Shown piece after piece: positions 23,290-33,192 of a stretch of DNA of 64,000 bases. Where the stretch lies: NCBI GenBank assembly GCA_948567375.1, contig OX419755.1, positions 56,989,945-57,053,944 of the forward strand, given 5' to 3'. The notes below the pieces were generated by a model that did no database searches, had not been told where the DNA came from, and was given only the letters and a program-made list of their open reading frames with translations. Every line of letters starts with the position of its first letter. Position 1 is the first letter of the stretch. A program made the translations under genes and the position numbers. Source of the stretch: Lunularia cruciata (lineage: Eukaryota > Streptophyta > Marchantiopsida > Lunulariales > Lunulariaceae).

Positions 23290-24240
23290 CAAACCAAGAC
23301 TCACAATTGAAGTCAAATAGCTTAGGTCCATAGCTTGATCTAACACCTAATGCTTGGATGCCTCTAACACTATTGGAACAATGGTAATATTGATGCAAAA
23401 ACCCATTGTCCGCTCTCTCTTAGAGACGTTGGGCTCCACCAACTGTTGTAACTATGAGTCCCAAACCAGTCCATGACCTCCCTCCCAAAAAGCATGGGAG
23501 TTTGGGAAACTCAGAAGGTATGAAACACGGCTTTGGGCTGTCCAACTAGGTTCACCATTGTCATAGGTGACCTATCAGCTACTACCACCATCTAAGACTA
23601 ACGCCTAACATCCAAGATGTCATCAACAATGATGTAGTCTAGTCATTGAATTGCATCATAAGTGCATTGTAGAACCTCTTTGGGTAAGAGGTTCATCCAC
23701 CAAAGATGAAGGCAATGAGCCTGTGATCTCACTCTGGCTACATCTAACAACACAGCATGTCCATCCAAGAATGGACCTGATGCATACTTACCACCACTCG
23801 GGTGCAAGAATCACCCATCAAAGAGATGTTTTCCAAATGTAAGCTGGAGAAATAGATTGATGAATTTAGAAATATCATAGTATTCATAACATCTCCCAAA
23901 ACACACAAGAATAGAGATCCTAAAGACCCAAACCTCAGCCAATATGTGTATGTCTCTAACATGGCCATCCAAAAATCATCAAATGAACAGGTCCATATCT
24001 CTCTAGATCATGCACCACCATCAAGGAAATGTTTGTTGGTAGGTCTTTTAGATACTACTAACATTGGTAATAACTCAAGATACCAATAGGCCAAGTGTGC
24101 CACATGATGGAAAGAGATTCACCTAGCAATCTCATCTCTCTCCACATACAAGTACCTTTATACTCATATACTTGCCTGTAATACCGCAGCTAGTTTAGTG
24201 CTAATCCCACCAAACAACTCCAATAGACATACTCCCTCTA
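23290..24240 (-). pseudogene. C5 cytosine methyltransferase domain, gypsy copy 2
   Basis: On the minus strand motif I reads LLELFGGIST, close to the canonical LFxGI. Motif IV reads GWPC followed by a TAG (23956-23958) where copy 3 has CAG. Motif VI reads LENISLMGD, retaining the Glu-Asn pair that copy 3 has lost. Motif X region near 23310-23340 reads VLDQAMDL. Frameshifts separate the blocks. Together with copy 3 it shows that the family carried a DNMT with the usual motif order. Confidence 0.78.
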
Positions 24241-24738
24241 TTGGATACTACCAAGCAATGAGTGTCATATTCAGAGGTGTCAAGGTAATCAACCCTGGAG
24301 GCTCATCCTCACATTAGTTGCCTAGTGGTACAAAGGCTCCACTCCAAGCCTATTGCACCAACTAATATGCATGTTGTTACAATGCCTCCTCTAAACTCCA
24401 CAATGGAACATCCAAGGTGGATGGAATGATCCCACTCATATTCCAAATCCAAGTGATCTCCTTTGGTACTGGAGTATCCTTTGCATGGGCATTCCTTTCC
24501 AATAAATTACCAGGCCAAGTAACAAAACCACTCAAAGTTGAAACTAAAGCCGCTATGGTCTTGGACTATAGTGAGCCAAGATTGCCATTGATAAAGCGTA
24601 CTTGTAGGTGACATGCTCGTCCCTCACTAGACTGCCAACCTGGTCTATAGGAGGTTGTCTCCTCCCAATAGTCAATACTAAAACCCATGGTGTACAACAC
24701 TGCTCCCCCAATTAACACATCATATGACTAAACTATGT
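24241..24738 (-). pseudogene. Conserved unknown region upstream of DNMT, gypsy copy 2
   Basis: It corresponds to 28858-29310 of copy 3 in reverse. It ends abruptly at 24738 where the plus-strand LTR of copy 3 starts. Protease and gag of copy 2 are therefore not in the window. Confidence 0.65.
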
Positions 24739-25188
24739 GTCACGCCATTTGTAGTGCCGCATCTAGATGCTTGGACACTGGAGTTCTAGTGATAGTAGTT
24801 TGAGTTATTTCAGTAGTTTCTCAGAGACTACTTTCCGACGGTCAGATTTTGTGTTCGGGGTACTGACTTCATGGTGGGGCCCACTGTCACTTTGCACCGT
24901 TTGGACCATTGAGTGTGCCGTCAGCGGGGCCGTTAGGGTTTTAGAGCTAGCTCGAGTCTAGGGGGTATAGTTTTGAAGTGAGCTCTAGAGAGCTCACTTC
25001 TCTGATGTTGAGCCTTCGAGTTCCTGGCTATGGTGGACAGAGGCCGGCGAGCGTCACCTGGATTCTCTATGCTTGAGTGGGTGTGGCTTGACTATAATAG
25101 GTGCCCAGTTGTTGGCAGTTTATAGAGTGACAGATCAAGTACTGATATGAGTTGTGTTGAGTTGAGAGTGGTAAGCAATCTGATTACA
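24739..25188 (+). repeat. 5' LTR sequence of gypsy copy 3
   Basis: 450 bp beginning TGTCACGCC and ending GATTACA, homologous to 61154-60707 (minus) in copy 1. It lacks the 105-bp units that flank this sequence in copies 1 and 2. Whether the LTR ends at 25188 or runs on to about 26063, just before a primer-like site, is unresolved. Confidence 0.7.
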
Positions 25189-26560
25189 TCAAAGAAGTGA
25201 AGTCAGGGGGAAATTGGGTGCAAGAACTGTGAATGTTGGTGGTATCTCCAAGCTCGGTGGATCGTTGGTAGCTTGATTCAAGTTTAGTGTTTCCCTAGTG
25301 TGCAGAAGCTCAATCGATTGATGCAAATTTGGCAGTTAGGCAGTCGATGTGCGGAAGCGCTGGCCAAATTTTGAGCAAAGAAAGAGCAAATTTTGAGCAA
25401 TGGTTGTCATTTTGAGCTCAAGAGGTGAAGGCAGGACCAATTTGGTGCGAGTTGGGCTCAAAAAGTCAAATTGAAAGTGGAGTTGGGAAGCTCTTCTCAT
25501 GAATTTATGATTTGGAAAAACCCGTGTTGTCAATTTGGCTCGAGTGGAAAGTTAGCGGGGGATTTGGCGGACAGCCAACTTTAGGGTTTACGTCAGATTT
25601 TGGCCAGATTTGGAGGAGTTTTGCTAGTTTAGAGGACTTTCACATATTTGGAGAAGTTTTGCCAATTTTAGAGGAGGTTTGAAGTGGCAACAAGAAAGGT
25701 CTCATTTGGGAATTTAGAGGCTTCGAGGCATAGGGCTATGGGCTATGAGAGGCTACGAAGGCCTAGAAGGGCCAGCAAGCCAGCTTGCTGGCGTGAGGCT
25801 AGCTAGTTTAGAGTAGATCTTGGTCATTGGTTGGAAAAATCTACCTTTCCTGCTAGATTATGCGTAATAGGGTTTGACACCTAGATCTCTTGTTCCTAGA
25901 CTGGTGCCCTAGCCAATTGGTCCACCCTCACTTGTTGTCATAGTGAATGTGCCATTGTTATCTATACACATGTAGCTTTGGCTAGGAGAGGCAGTTTGAT
26001 CCCATTCTTGGTAACCCTGGTAGCTTAAGACTTAGATACAAATTGTTCTTATGTCAAATGCCAAATGGTGGCAGAGTCAGTCCCGTGTTGTGTTATGAGA
26101 TGGAGGGTTTTTGTTTAGATTTCTTATGATTGGACCCCCTCCATTCTCAGCTTCCTGTTTGTGCACCACATTTGTGTGAGGTGTCATGACTTTTGAGCGT
26201 TGGTGCTCTGGTGTGCTCTCGGTGGTGAGGCTGGAGTGATGACCAGTCAGACTACCTTTGTTTCTCTCCGGTGAGGTAGGAAGTGATAACCTGTAGACCA
26301 TGAGAGTGCATGTTATGATGGTAGGTTATAGGTTGCACTTTCCCCTAGTGTAGTTATCTCGGTTAGAGTTACATTAGTGGGTGGTGTTGGCACTTGGTGA
26401 GGCACTTGCGGTTGCGACTTGCGGTTACAGTTGGTGGTTTGGGTTTGTTGTTGCAATTACTTTGTCACGACGGAGTTCTTTGGAGATTCTAGAGGAGTTA
26501 GCCCTGAAGTATGCAATGGGTTTACTCGGAGTGGTGCTCGGTATCAACCTGTATCTCAGG
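25189..26560 (+). other. Leader of gypsy copy 3
   Basis: No clear gene. At 26066 the sequence TGGTGGCAGAGTCAG matches 13 of 15 positions of the initiator tRNA-Met primer site, so the true LTR/leader boundary may be there. Part of 26280-26340 resembles the end of E1. Confidence 0.5.
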
Positions 26561-27461
26561 TCCCAATGAGGGAGGAGATTGACTCTGAGTTGGAGTTTGA
26601 CACAAGAGCTGATTCAGTTGAGAGTGCACTTGGTATGTCCGCACCATTGTTGTGGGACATGGACAAGATTTATGGGGCCTCCAAAGGCCCTAGGCGTTAC
26701 TCTAGTACAATGGGTACCATTGAGTTGGATGACTTCATCTAGGAGTTTGACAGTTGGTGTGATCTACAGCAGATGCGGAACCCGACTTTGTTCACACCCT
26801 TCATGGCATGGAAGGGGTTGTTTAAGCATCTGGAGGGTCCGCCGATGGATGACTACCATGAGTTCAGGAGAGCTCATTTGGAGGAGATTGAGTTATCGAG
26901 ACAGTATTGGTCTCCACACTATGTCTCCATCACTTCAGGTTCAGTGGCCAGGAGTAGATCGGCTGTACCTACGAGTTCTAGCTCGAGTATTGTGGGTAGA
27001 GCTAGTGGAGGTGCACTAGCTGGAGATAGTGCTACTACGAGTGGAGGTACCACTGCAAGAGGTGATTTGGTATCGGGGTTTAACCCCATGGTGGAGTTCT
27101 TCCTGTGTTTGAGGCAGAACATAAGGGAGTGCGGACTGACAAGCTGAGGAGCTTGCAAGAGTTCCAGCAAAAGGCTGGAGAGAGCCTATGCAAGGCATAC
27201 ACTCGCATGAGGCGGCTGATCAGTTTCACTCAAGGAGTTACTGAGGCCCAAGCAGTCCAGTTTTGGTATGGGATACTAGACAGGGAGTTGCAACATAGAG
27301 TTCGTGATGTTACGTTGTTGCAGGCTACTTCGCCCACTTTGGCAGTAGTCTTTGGTTTGGCTGAGCATATTGAGCTCAATATAATGGAGGAGAGAGAGGT
27401 GACATCTGGATTTGGTAGGGAGACTTCATCCACGGCTGTGACTTTTTCTAGAGTGCAGTAG
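26561..27461 (+). pseudogene. Gag of gypsy copy 3
   Basis: Successive frames give RNPTLFTPFMAWKGLFKHLE, HEFRRAHLEEIELSRQYW, a Ser/Gly/Ala-rich spacer, and then the Gag core FEAEHKGVRTDKLRSLQEFQ, KAYTRMRRLISFTQGVTEAQ, and FWYGILDRELQHRV. It resembles the retrotransposon Gag fold of Ty3/gypsy elements. There is one shift near 27105 and a stop at the end. Confidence 0.75.
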
Positions 27462-27578
27462 AGTGCACCACGCTCAGTTGGTTTTTGAGGATAGGGTAGA
27501 CAGCCTAGATCCTATGGAGCGAGTGGAGGGCCTAGTGGAGTTAGACCCTTACTCTTATTTTCGGGTCAGCAGCAGCCA

Positions 27579-28166
27579 ATGAGTGGTGGTGTTGCTTGTT
27601 GGACTTGTGGTGGACCTCACCATAAGAGAGAGTGTAATCAGGGCAGCAGACTTGATACCTTTGGTGCATCACAGCCAGCACAAAGGCAATGTGAGCATTG
27701 CCACAAATTTGGCCACACTAGTGACCGGTGTTTTGACCTACACTCGGAGTTACGAAGTGGTAGGGCTGCTATGGCAGGTAGTAGAGGAGCTCCAGTTCAT
27801 GGAGGACGAGGTGGTAGAGGTGGTGGTAGAGGATCTACACCTAGTAGGGGTGCAGTACCTGCCCTTACTTCTGACACAGCTATGGCTACTCGGATTGAGC
27901 AGTTGGAGCAGAGATTGGCTAGTATAGCTATTGCTCAGAGGAGATCAGATTCGGGTGCTGAGGCTTCCACCTCATATGTTGGTGATAGAGATGCTTTGGA
28001 CTTCATGTGCAGAGCAGCACAGGTGGATGCATCTGTAGTAGTGACTAGGAGTGTTGTACATGCTCCAGAGCCTAGAGGAGCATTAGTGGAGTTGGACCCA
28101 CAGAGAAGAGAGGTTGGGAGACAGGTCAGACTTCCCCAGTCTTTCACGCTATCTGAGGCATTGTAG
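27579..28166 (+). CDS. Nucleocapsid region with two CCHC zinc knuckles, gypsy copy 3
   Basis: An open 195-codon frame. Knuckle 1 is CWTCGGPHHKREC (residues about 8-20) and knuckle 2 is CEHCHKFGHTSDRC (about 38-51); both have the C-x2-C-x4-H-x4-C spacing of retroviral nucleocapsids and bind element RNA. A Gly/Arg-rich stretch (GGRGGRGGGRG) follows, then a coiled-coil-like RIEQLEQRLASIAIAQRR. This is a segment of the polyprotein. Confidence 0.82.
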   Translation: MSGGVACWTCGGPHHKRECNQGSRLDTFGASQPAQRQCEHCHKFGHTSDRCFDLHSELRSGRAAMAGSRGAPVHGGRGGRGGGRGSTPSRGAVPALTSDTAMATRIEQLEQRLASIAIAQRRSDSGAEASTSYVGDRDALDFMCRAAQVDASVVVTRSVVHAPEPRGALVELDPQRREVGRQVRLPQSFTLSEAL

Positions 28167-28757
28167 ATGACATCCATGGTTCCTAGACGTCCTAGTGCAG
28201 GTTTAGTAGGTGGTGATGGAGTACATGATGGACTACTTGCTAGTCAGTCACCTGCTACTACAGAGATTGAGTCTAGCATGATGTTGGGGGCGGCTCAGCT
28301 GATTATGCAGTGTCCTCTGTTTTTAGCCAGTGACATGTTTACATTGGGAGTTGACCCAGCTCCAGTGTTTTGGTTGGCTGCCACGTTGTGTGAGAGTAGG
28401 GGTGGTGCAGTTCCTACTACTAAAGCAGAGGTGGTTGGTAGTGGAGCTAACTTGGTTGAGGAGCATGGGATCCGTTCAGCAACCAGTGGTTTATGGCAGG
28501 TAGCAGTGGCTAGATTGGAGGAGTTGCTAGCTAGACCGGCCTTTGAGAGAGTGCGGTTTACACTTGGTGTTGTCCTATTGGATAACCAGAGGGGGATTTT
28601 TTGTTTGGTGGGACCTTTAGGGAAGGTTTATACACCACAAAGAGTCTTGTTAGACTCTGGTGCGCAGCCCCTTATGTTGGGGAAGGTTACAATTGTCGGT
28701 CTGGAGTTACAGAAGACCGATGTGGAGAGGTATCTATTTCAGATCCAGACATCTTAA
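28167..28757 (+). CDS. Aspartic protease region, gypsy copy 3
   Basis: A 196-codon frame. The active site is in RVLLDSGAQPLMLGK (near residue 170), the D-S-G-A motif of retroelement proteases. The first 150 residues are a linker with no recognised domain. A stop at 28755-28757 interrupts the frame soon after; downstream residues SVVRAQAIATIAE continue the conserved sequence. Confidence 0.72.
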   Translation: MTSMVPRRPSAGLVGGDGVHDGLLASQSPATTEIESSMMLGAAQLIMQCPLFLASDMFTLGVDPAPVFWLAATLCESRGGAVPTTKAEVVGSGANLVEEHGIRSATSGLWQVAVARLEELLARPAFERVRFTLGVVLLDNQRGIFCLVGPLGKVYTPQRVLLDSGAQPLMLGKVTIVGLELQKTDVERYLFQIQTS

Positions 28758-29315
28758 GGTGGTGGTTCGACACAGTACATCACATGTGGGGAGCTTGTTG
28801 TCCAGGTTTAGCCTGGTCATCCGACTGATAGCTCGGTGGTGAGAGCTCAGGCTATTGCGACCATAGCTGAGTCATATGATGGGCTAGTTGGGGGAGTAGT
28901 GTTATACCCCATGGGTTTCAGGATTGACTATTGGGAGGAGACAGCCTCTTATAGACCTGGTTGGCAGTCTGGTGAGGGATGGGTATGTTGTCTACTAGTA
29001 CGCTTCAATAGTGGCAGTCTTGGCTCACTACAGTCCCGGACCATGGCAGCATCAGTTTTAGCTTTCAGTGGTGCAGTTACTTGGCCTGGTGACTTTTTGG
29101 AGGAGAATGCCCATGCAGAGGATACTCCAGTACCAGAGGAGATCACTCGGCTTTGGAGTACAAGTGGGATTGTTCCATCCACCTTGGATGTTCCATTGTG
29201 GAGTTCAAAGGAGGCATTGCAGCAACATGCAGATCAGTTGGTGCAACAAGCTTGGAGTGGAGCCTTTGTACCATCAAGAGATGAGTGTGAGGATTAGCCT
29301 CCAAAGGCAATTGCT
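28758..29315 (+). CDS. Conserved region of unknown role between protease and DNMT, gypsy copy 3
   Basis: The frame 28836-29297 (153 codons) reads SYDGLVGGVVLYPMGFRIDY, then YRPGWQSGEGW and AFSGAVTWPGDFLEEN. It begins as the likely C-terminal part of the protease fold (YDGLVGG resembles the YDVILG motif). The second half has no family I recognise. It is preserved in copy 2 (24241-24738), so it belongs to the element. It could be a protease extension or an accessory domain for the methyltransferase. Confidence 0.6.
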
Positions 29316-30400
29316 TTGACACCTCTGGATACCACACTCATTGCTTGGCAGTATCCAATAGAAGGGATATGCTTATTGGAGTTGTTTAGTAGGATCAGCA
29401 CCAGACTAGCTGCGGTGTTACAGGTGGGTATCCGAGTACAGAGGTACTTGTATGTAGAGAGAGATGAGACTGCTAGGCGAGTCTTTCTACATCATGTGGC
29501 ACACTTGGCCTATCAGTATCCCGAGTTATTACCAATGTCCGCAATCAGAGGTTACCAAAAGGCCCTACCAGGAGACATTTCCTTACTGGGGGCGCATGAC
29601 CTAGAGAGACATGGACCTATTCACTTGGTGATTTTTGGATGGCCATGTCAGGGACATACACGTGCTGGTAGAGGATTAGGTCTTTAGGATCCTCATTCTG
29701 GTGTGTTTTGGGAGATGTTACGGATACTACGACATCTCTAAGTTCATCAGTCTGTTTCTCCAGCTTACCTTTTGGAGAGCATTCCTTTGATGGGTGATTC
29801 TCGCACTAGAGTGGTGGCAAGTACACATTAGGTCCATTCTTGGATGGGACTTGTTGTATTGTTAGATGCAGCCAGAGTGGGATCATGGGCTCATTGTCTT
29901 CATCTTTGGTGGACGAATCTCTCACCCAGAGAGGTTCTACAGCGTGCTTATGATGGGATTCAACGACTGGACTACATTCTTGTTGATGATATCTTGGATG
30001 TTGGGCGTCAGTCTCAAACAGTGGTAGTGGCTGATAGGTCACCTGTGGTAGTGGTGAACCTAGTTGGATAGCCTAGAGCTGCATTTCCCACACTCATGAG
30101 TTTCCCAAGCTCTCATGCTTTTCAAGAGGGAGTACTTGGACTTGTTTGGGACTCACAGTTACAGCAGTTGGTGGAGCCCAACGCTGAGATGAGAGAGCGG
30201 GCGATGGGTTTTGCACCGATATTACCGCTATTCCAGCAGTGTCAGAGCCATCCAGGCGTCAAGTGTTAGGTCAAGCTATGGACCTGAATTGTTTGACCTG
30301 GATTGTGAGCCTTGGCTTGGTAGAGCAGCATAGGATGCACTTGATAGGCATCACCACTTGGACACTTGTGAGCCATGTGCCTATCGAGACGATTCAAGCA
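29316..30400 (+). pseudogene. C5 cytosine DNA methyltransferase domain (DNMT3/DRM-like), gypsy copy 3
   Basis: C5 methyltransferases transfer a methyl group from S-adenosylmethionine to cytosine. Motif I is LLELFSRISTRLAAVL (residues 20-35; copy 2 keeps GG where this has SR). VQRYLYVERDETARRV follows with the acidic motif II region. The catalytic motif IV is GWPCQGHTRAGRG, with Cys 111 encoded at 29646-29648. After a TAG at 29685, DPHSGVFWEMLRIL leads to motif VI (LLESIPLMGD), then DAARVGSWAHCLHLWWTNL (motif VIII region) and, after a frameshift near 30238, RRQVLGQAMDLNCLTWIVSL as the C-terminal motif X. The motif order I-IV-VI-VIII-X, and the motif I-IV spacing with YxxxERD, resemble DNMT3/DRM more than DNMT1 or CMT. 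Stops at 29685, 29829 and elsewhere make it inactive. Confidence 0.85.
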
Positions 30401-30759
30401 CATGCTGGGGGCGATGGACCGAGTGGACATGGTATTCTTGGGACACATCCAGTAGCTACTAGGGAGAGTGGTCTACTTGGAGTCCATCCAGGTGAGCATG
30501 GGCTACTTGGACTACACCCTTGGTCCACATGGGATGCAACTAGAGGACGTGTGGAGCTTGCAGCCAGAGTGGAGGGAGTTTTTCACACAGAGGTTGGGAC
30601 CTCTAGTGGTCGGGAGCATGATACTATTGCTCCCAAGGGCCCAGTGTAGCAGTCAGTCAGTACGTCTTCCACTCCTACTATAGTTACAGAGAATACTTGG
30701 GAGCCAGATCTTGGACCCAAGCTTATTGGAGAGGAAAGACGGAGAGTTTGGAGGTTCTT
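30401..30759 (+). other. DNMT-RT linker, gypsy copy 3
   Basis: It encodes a frame-shifting linker with a short repeated motif (GLLGVHPGEHGLLGLHP near 30470-30520). No catalytic motif is seen. It is kept in copies 1 (63811-64000, part) and 2, so it belongs to the element. Confidence 0.5.
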
Positions 30760-31560
30760 GAGGAGTCACACAAGTTGTTTTTCCTTCAGTATGAAGGATT
30801 TGGGTGCTCTGAAGGGACCTGGTATACGGATTGATCTGACTAGCGACACACCAATTTTCCGACGTCCTTATTGATATAGTGAGATGGAGAGGACATTGAT
30901 TAAGAGCCGGAGTAGTGACCTTTTTGAGGCTGGTTTGGTGGAGATTTCACATGGAGAGTATGCATCAGCGATAGTAATGCCAACCAAGAAGGATATGCAT
31001 GGCAACTATACAGATAGGTGGATGTGTGGAGATTACCATCCTATCAACCAACAGACCAGGTCTGATCGGTATGCCATGCCTACATCGGAGGAGATTTTTG
31101 ATACAATTGGGCATGCAAAGGTCTTCAGTACTTTGGATCTTCAAGCGGGATATCATCAATTGCCAATCAGAGAGGAGGATAAGTCCAAGATAGCATTCTG
31201 GGCTATTGCTCCTCACGGCAAGGATGTGTTATATCAATGGAGGTTCTTACCATTTGGGTTAAAGAACACTCTTGCCTAGTTCCAGAGGGTCATGGATAGG
31301 ATCCTAGCTGGATTGGATTTTGCTTGGTGCTATATTGATGACATTTTGGTTTATAGCACTACTATGGAGGAGCATGAGAGACAATTGTTGGAGGTGTTTG
31401 AGAGGTTGAGATCTCATGGACTCAAATTACATCCTAAGAAGTGTAGGTTCTTCCACGAGCAAGTTGAGTATTTGGGTCACACTATCTACCCCGGAGGACT
31501 TGGTGTCCAGTAGACCAAGGTGGATGCTATTGCGCGTATTCCTCAGCCTACAGATGTGAG
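30760..31560 (+). pseudogene. Reverse transcriptase of gypsy copy 3
   Basis: 30884-31279 reads VEISHGEYASAIVMPTKKDM, then KVFSTLDLQAGYHQLPIREE and WRFLPFGLKNTLA, ending at TAG. 31292-31513 continues with FAWCYIDDILVYSTTMEEHE (catalytic YIDD) and LKLHPKKCRFFHEQVEYLGH. The stops at 31277 and 31511 are inferred CAG to TAG changes; copy 1 keeps CAG at the second. Confidence 0.88.
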
Positions 31561-31956
31561 CAGAGTGTGAGCATTCCTTGGGTTGGCGAACTTCTATCAC
31601 CGCTATGTTAGAGGATTTAGTGCCATTGCGAAAGCCTTGATAAAGCTGACCAAGCTTACACATGAGTGGTGTTGGAGAGATGAGCAGGAAAGAGCGTGGA
31701 GAGGTTGACATCTGCTCCTATTTTGAGGAGACCGATCAGGGGACGACCATTTCAGGTTCACACTGATTGGAGTATGTTGGGGCTTGGAGCGGTGCTCACC
31801 CAGCATGATGATGAGGAGAAGGAGTTTGTGGTGGCCTATGCTAGTCGCTCCAACAATTCAGCGGAGGTGAAGTATAGTTCATATGAGGGAGAGTGCTTGG
31901 CAGCAGTTTGGGCAGTAGTACATTTCCGATATTACCTATTTGGTAACCCTTTCACT
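31561..31956 (+). pseudogene. RT connection and truncated RNase H, gypsy copy 3
   Basis: VRAFLGLANFYHRYVRGFSA-type sequence (with TGA for the Arg codon) leads into LTSAPILRRPIRGRPFQVHT, LGAVLTQHDDEEKEFVVAYA and YSSYEGECLAAVWAVVHFRY. The match to copy 1 breaks off at GGTAACCCTTTCACT (31956), where copia RT begins. Confidence 0.85.
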
Positions 31957-33003
31957 AAGCACCTCGTCAATGGACCAAGAGGTTTGATGAGTTTATGCAT
32001 GCTCAGGGTTTCAATAGGAGCTTATTTGATCCTTGTGTGTACATGAAACCGGTGAGTAATAAGACCTTTGCTTTTATTATTCTTGTGATGTATGTGGATG
32101 ACATGTTGATAGTTGCCAAAGAAAGATCTGAGGTAAACAAGCTCAAGGCGCCCTTAAGTTTGGAGTTCAAGATGAAGGATCTAGGGTTGGCCACAAGGTA
32201 CTTACTAGGTTCAACATGGAGAACTGTAAACCAGTAAGTACTCCTCTAGCTCCTCATTTCAAGCTTTCAACGGCATGTTGTCATATTGATGTCGTGGAGA
32301 AGGGTCTGATGGCTGACATTCCTTATGAGAAGGCTATTGGGAGTCTTATGTACTTGCTCGATGACTTGCACTAGACCTGATCTTGCCCTAGCAATGGGTA
32401 AGGTGTGAAAGTATATGTCAAATCTAGGAAGGACACATTGGGAAGCAATTAAGTGGATTCTTAGGTATTTGAAAGGTACATTAGACTATGGGCTCTTATT
32501 TGATAGAAGATCAATGAATGTTGAATCACTAGATGGGTATGTAGATGCTGAATAATGATAAGATCTAGACAAGTGTAGGTTAATAACAGGGTATGTATTC
32601 ATACTTGGTGGTGGGTGCATTAGTTGGAGATCTACCTTGCAAATGTGTGTTGCATAGTCTACTACAGAAGTAGAGTATGTGGCAGTAGTAGAAGCAGAAA
32701 AAGGAGGCAATTTGGTTGGATAGACTTGTGGTTGAGATGGGGCTAATGCATGGTAATGTAATGCTTCATTGTGATAGTCAAAGTGCTTTACACCTAGCTG
32801 AAAATCAGGTGATGGACAGTAGAGTTAAGCATATAAACATTAGATACTACTTTCTTAGGCAAGTTGTGTCTGAGAAAATGTTTGATCTAGTCAAGATTGA
32901 TGGTAAGCTCAACCCAGCTGATGCCTTTACCAAAGTCATACCTTTAGAAAGTTTCTCTATGCATCGTGCTACCTTGCAGGTTGTGCAAGTGGAGCATGAG
33001 TAG
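31957..33003 (+). pseudogene. Copia RT (second half) and RNase H
   Basis: It begins APRQWTKRFDEFMHAQGFNR and LFDPCVYMK, then the catalytic IILVMYVDDMLIVAKERSEV (YVDD), LKAPLSLEFKMKDLGLATRY, and SLMYLLDDLH-type sequence with stops. RNase H is at 32716-33003: LMHGNVMLHCDSQSALHLAE, KHINIRYYFLRQVVSEK and NPADAFTKVIP, ending at a stop. These are standard Ty1/copia motifs, continuous with the 3' LTR. Confidence 0.88.
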
Positions 33004-33192
33004 GGTGACCTAGCATTGGAGGTGACCTTGGCTGTTTTGGTTACTCTATCCTTGTATGGGCTACGGTTATAAGTTCTAGTTTATCCTTGTTTAAAGGAGG
33101 AGTCAAGTGATTGATTGTTTGTCTAGAACTTCCCGCTTAGTGATAAATTGTTGCAAGGTTACTAACCCCAAGACAAGAGTTAAGGGGGAGTT

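Larger units (their letters stand above)
9927..24738 (-). mobile_element. Ty3/gypsy element with DNMT and PHD domains, copy 2 (nested, interrupted)
   Basis: Minus-strand element inserted in the copia gag. From its 3' end upward it holds the terminal repeat (9927-11788), PHD and integrase (11958-13550), RNase H (13555-13917), RT (13918-14148 and 22081-22700), linker, DNMT (about 23290-24240) and a conserved upstream region ending at 24738, where copy 3 begins on the other strand. E1 and E2 interrupt RT between 14149 and 22080. A solo LTR and an inverted copia fragment interrupt the terminal repeat. Many stops and frameshifts; inactive. Confidence 0.82.
24739..31956 (+). mobile_element. Ty3/gypsy element with DNMT domain, copy 3 (3' truncated)
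   Basis: Plus-strand relative lying head to head with copy 2. It provides the N-terminal half of the family: LTR sequence, leader, gag, two CCHC knuckles, protease, an unknown conserved region, DNMT, linker, RT and the start of RNase H. It stops within RNase H at 31956, where copia RT sequence resumes. Integrase, PHD and the 3' LTR are missing. Confidence 0.85.

Noticed and set aside
30239-30649. 136-codon frame as an independent gene
   Set aside because: It is the C-terminal DNMT motif and linker of gypsy copy 3 after a frameshift.
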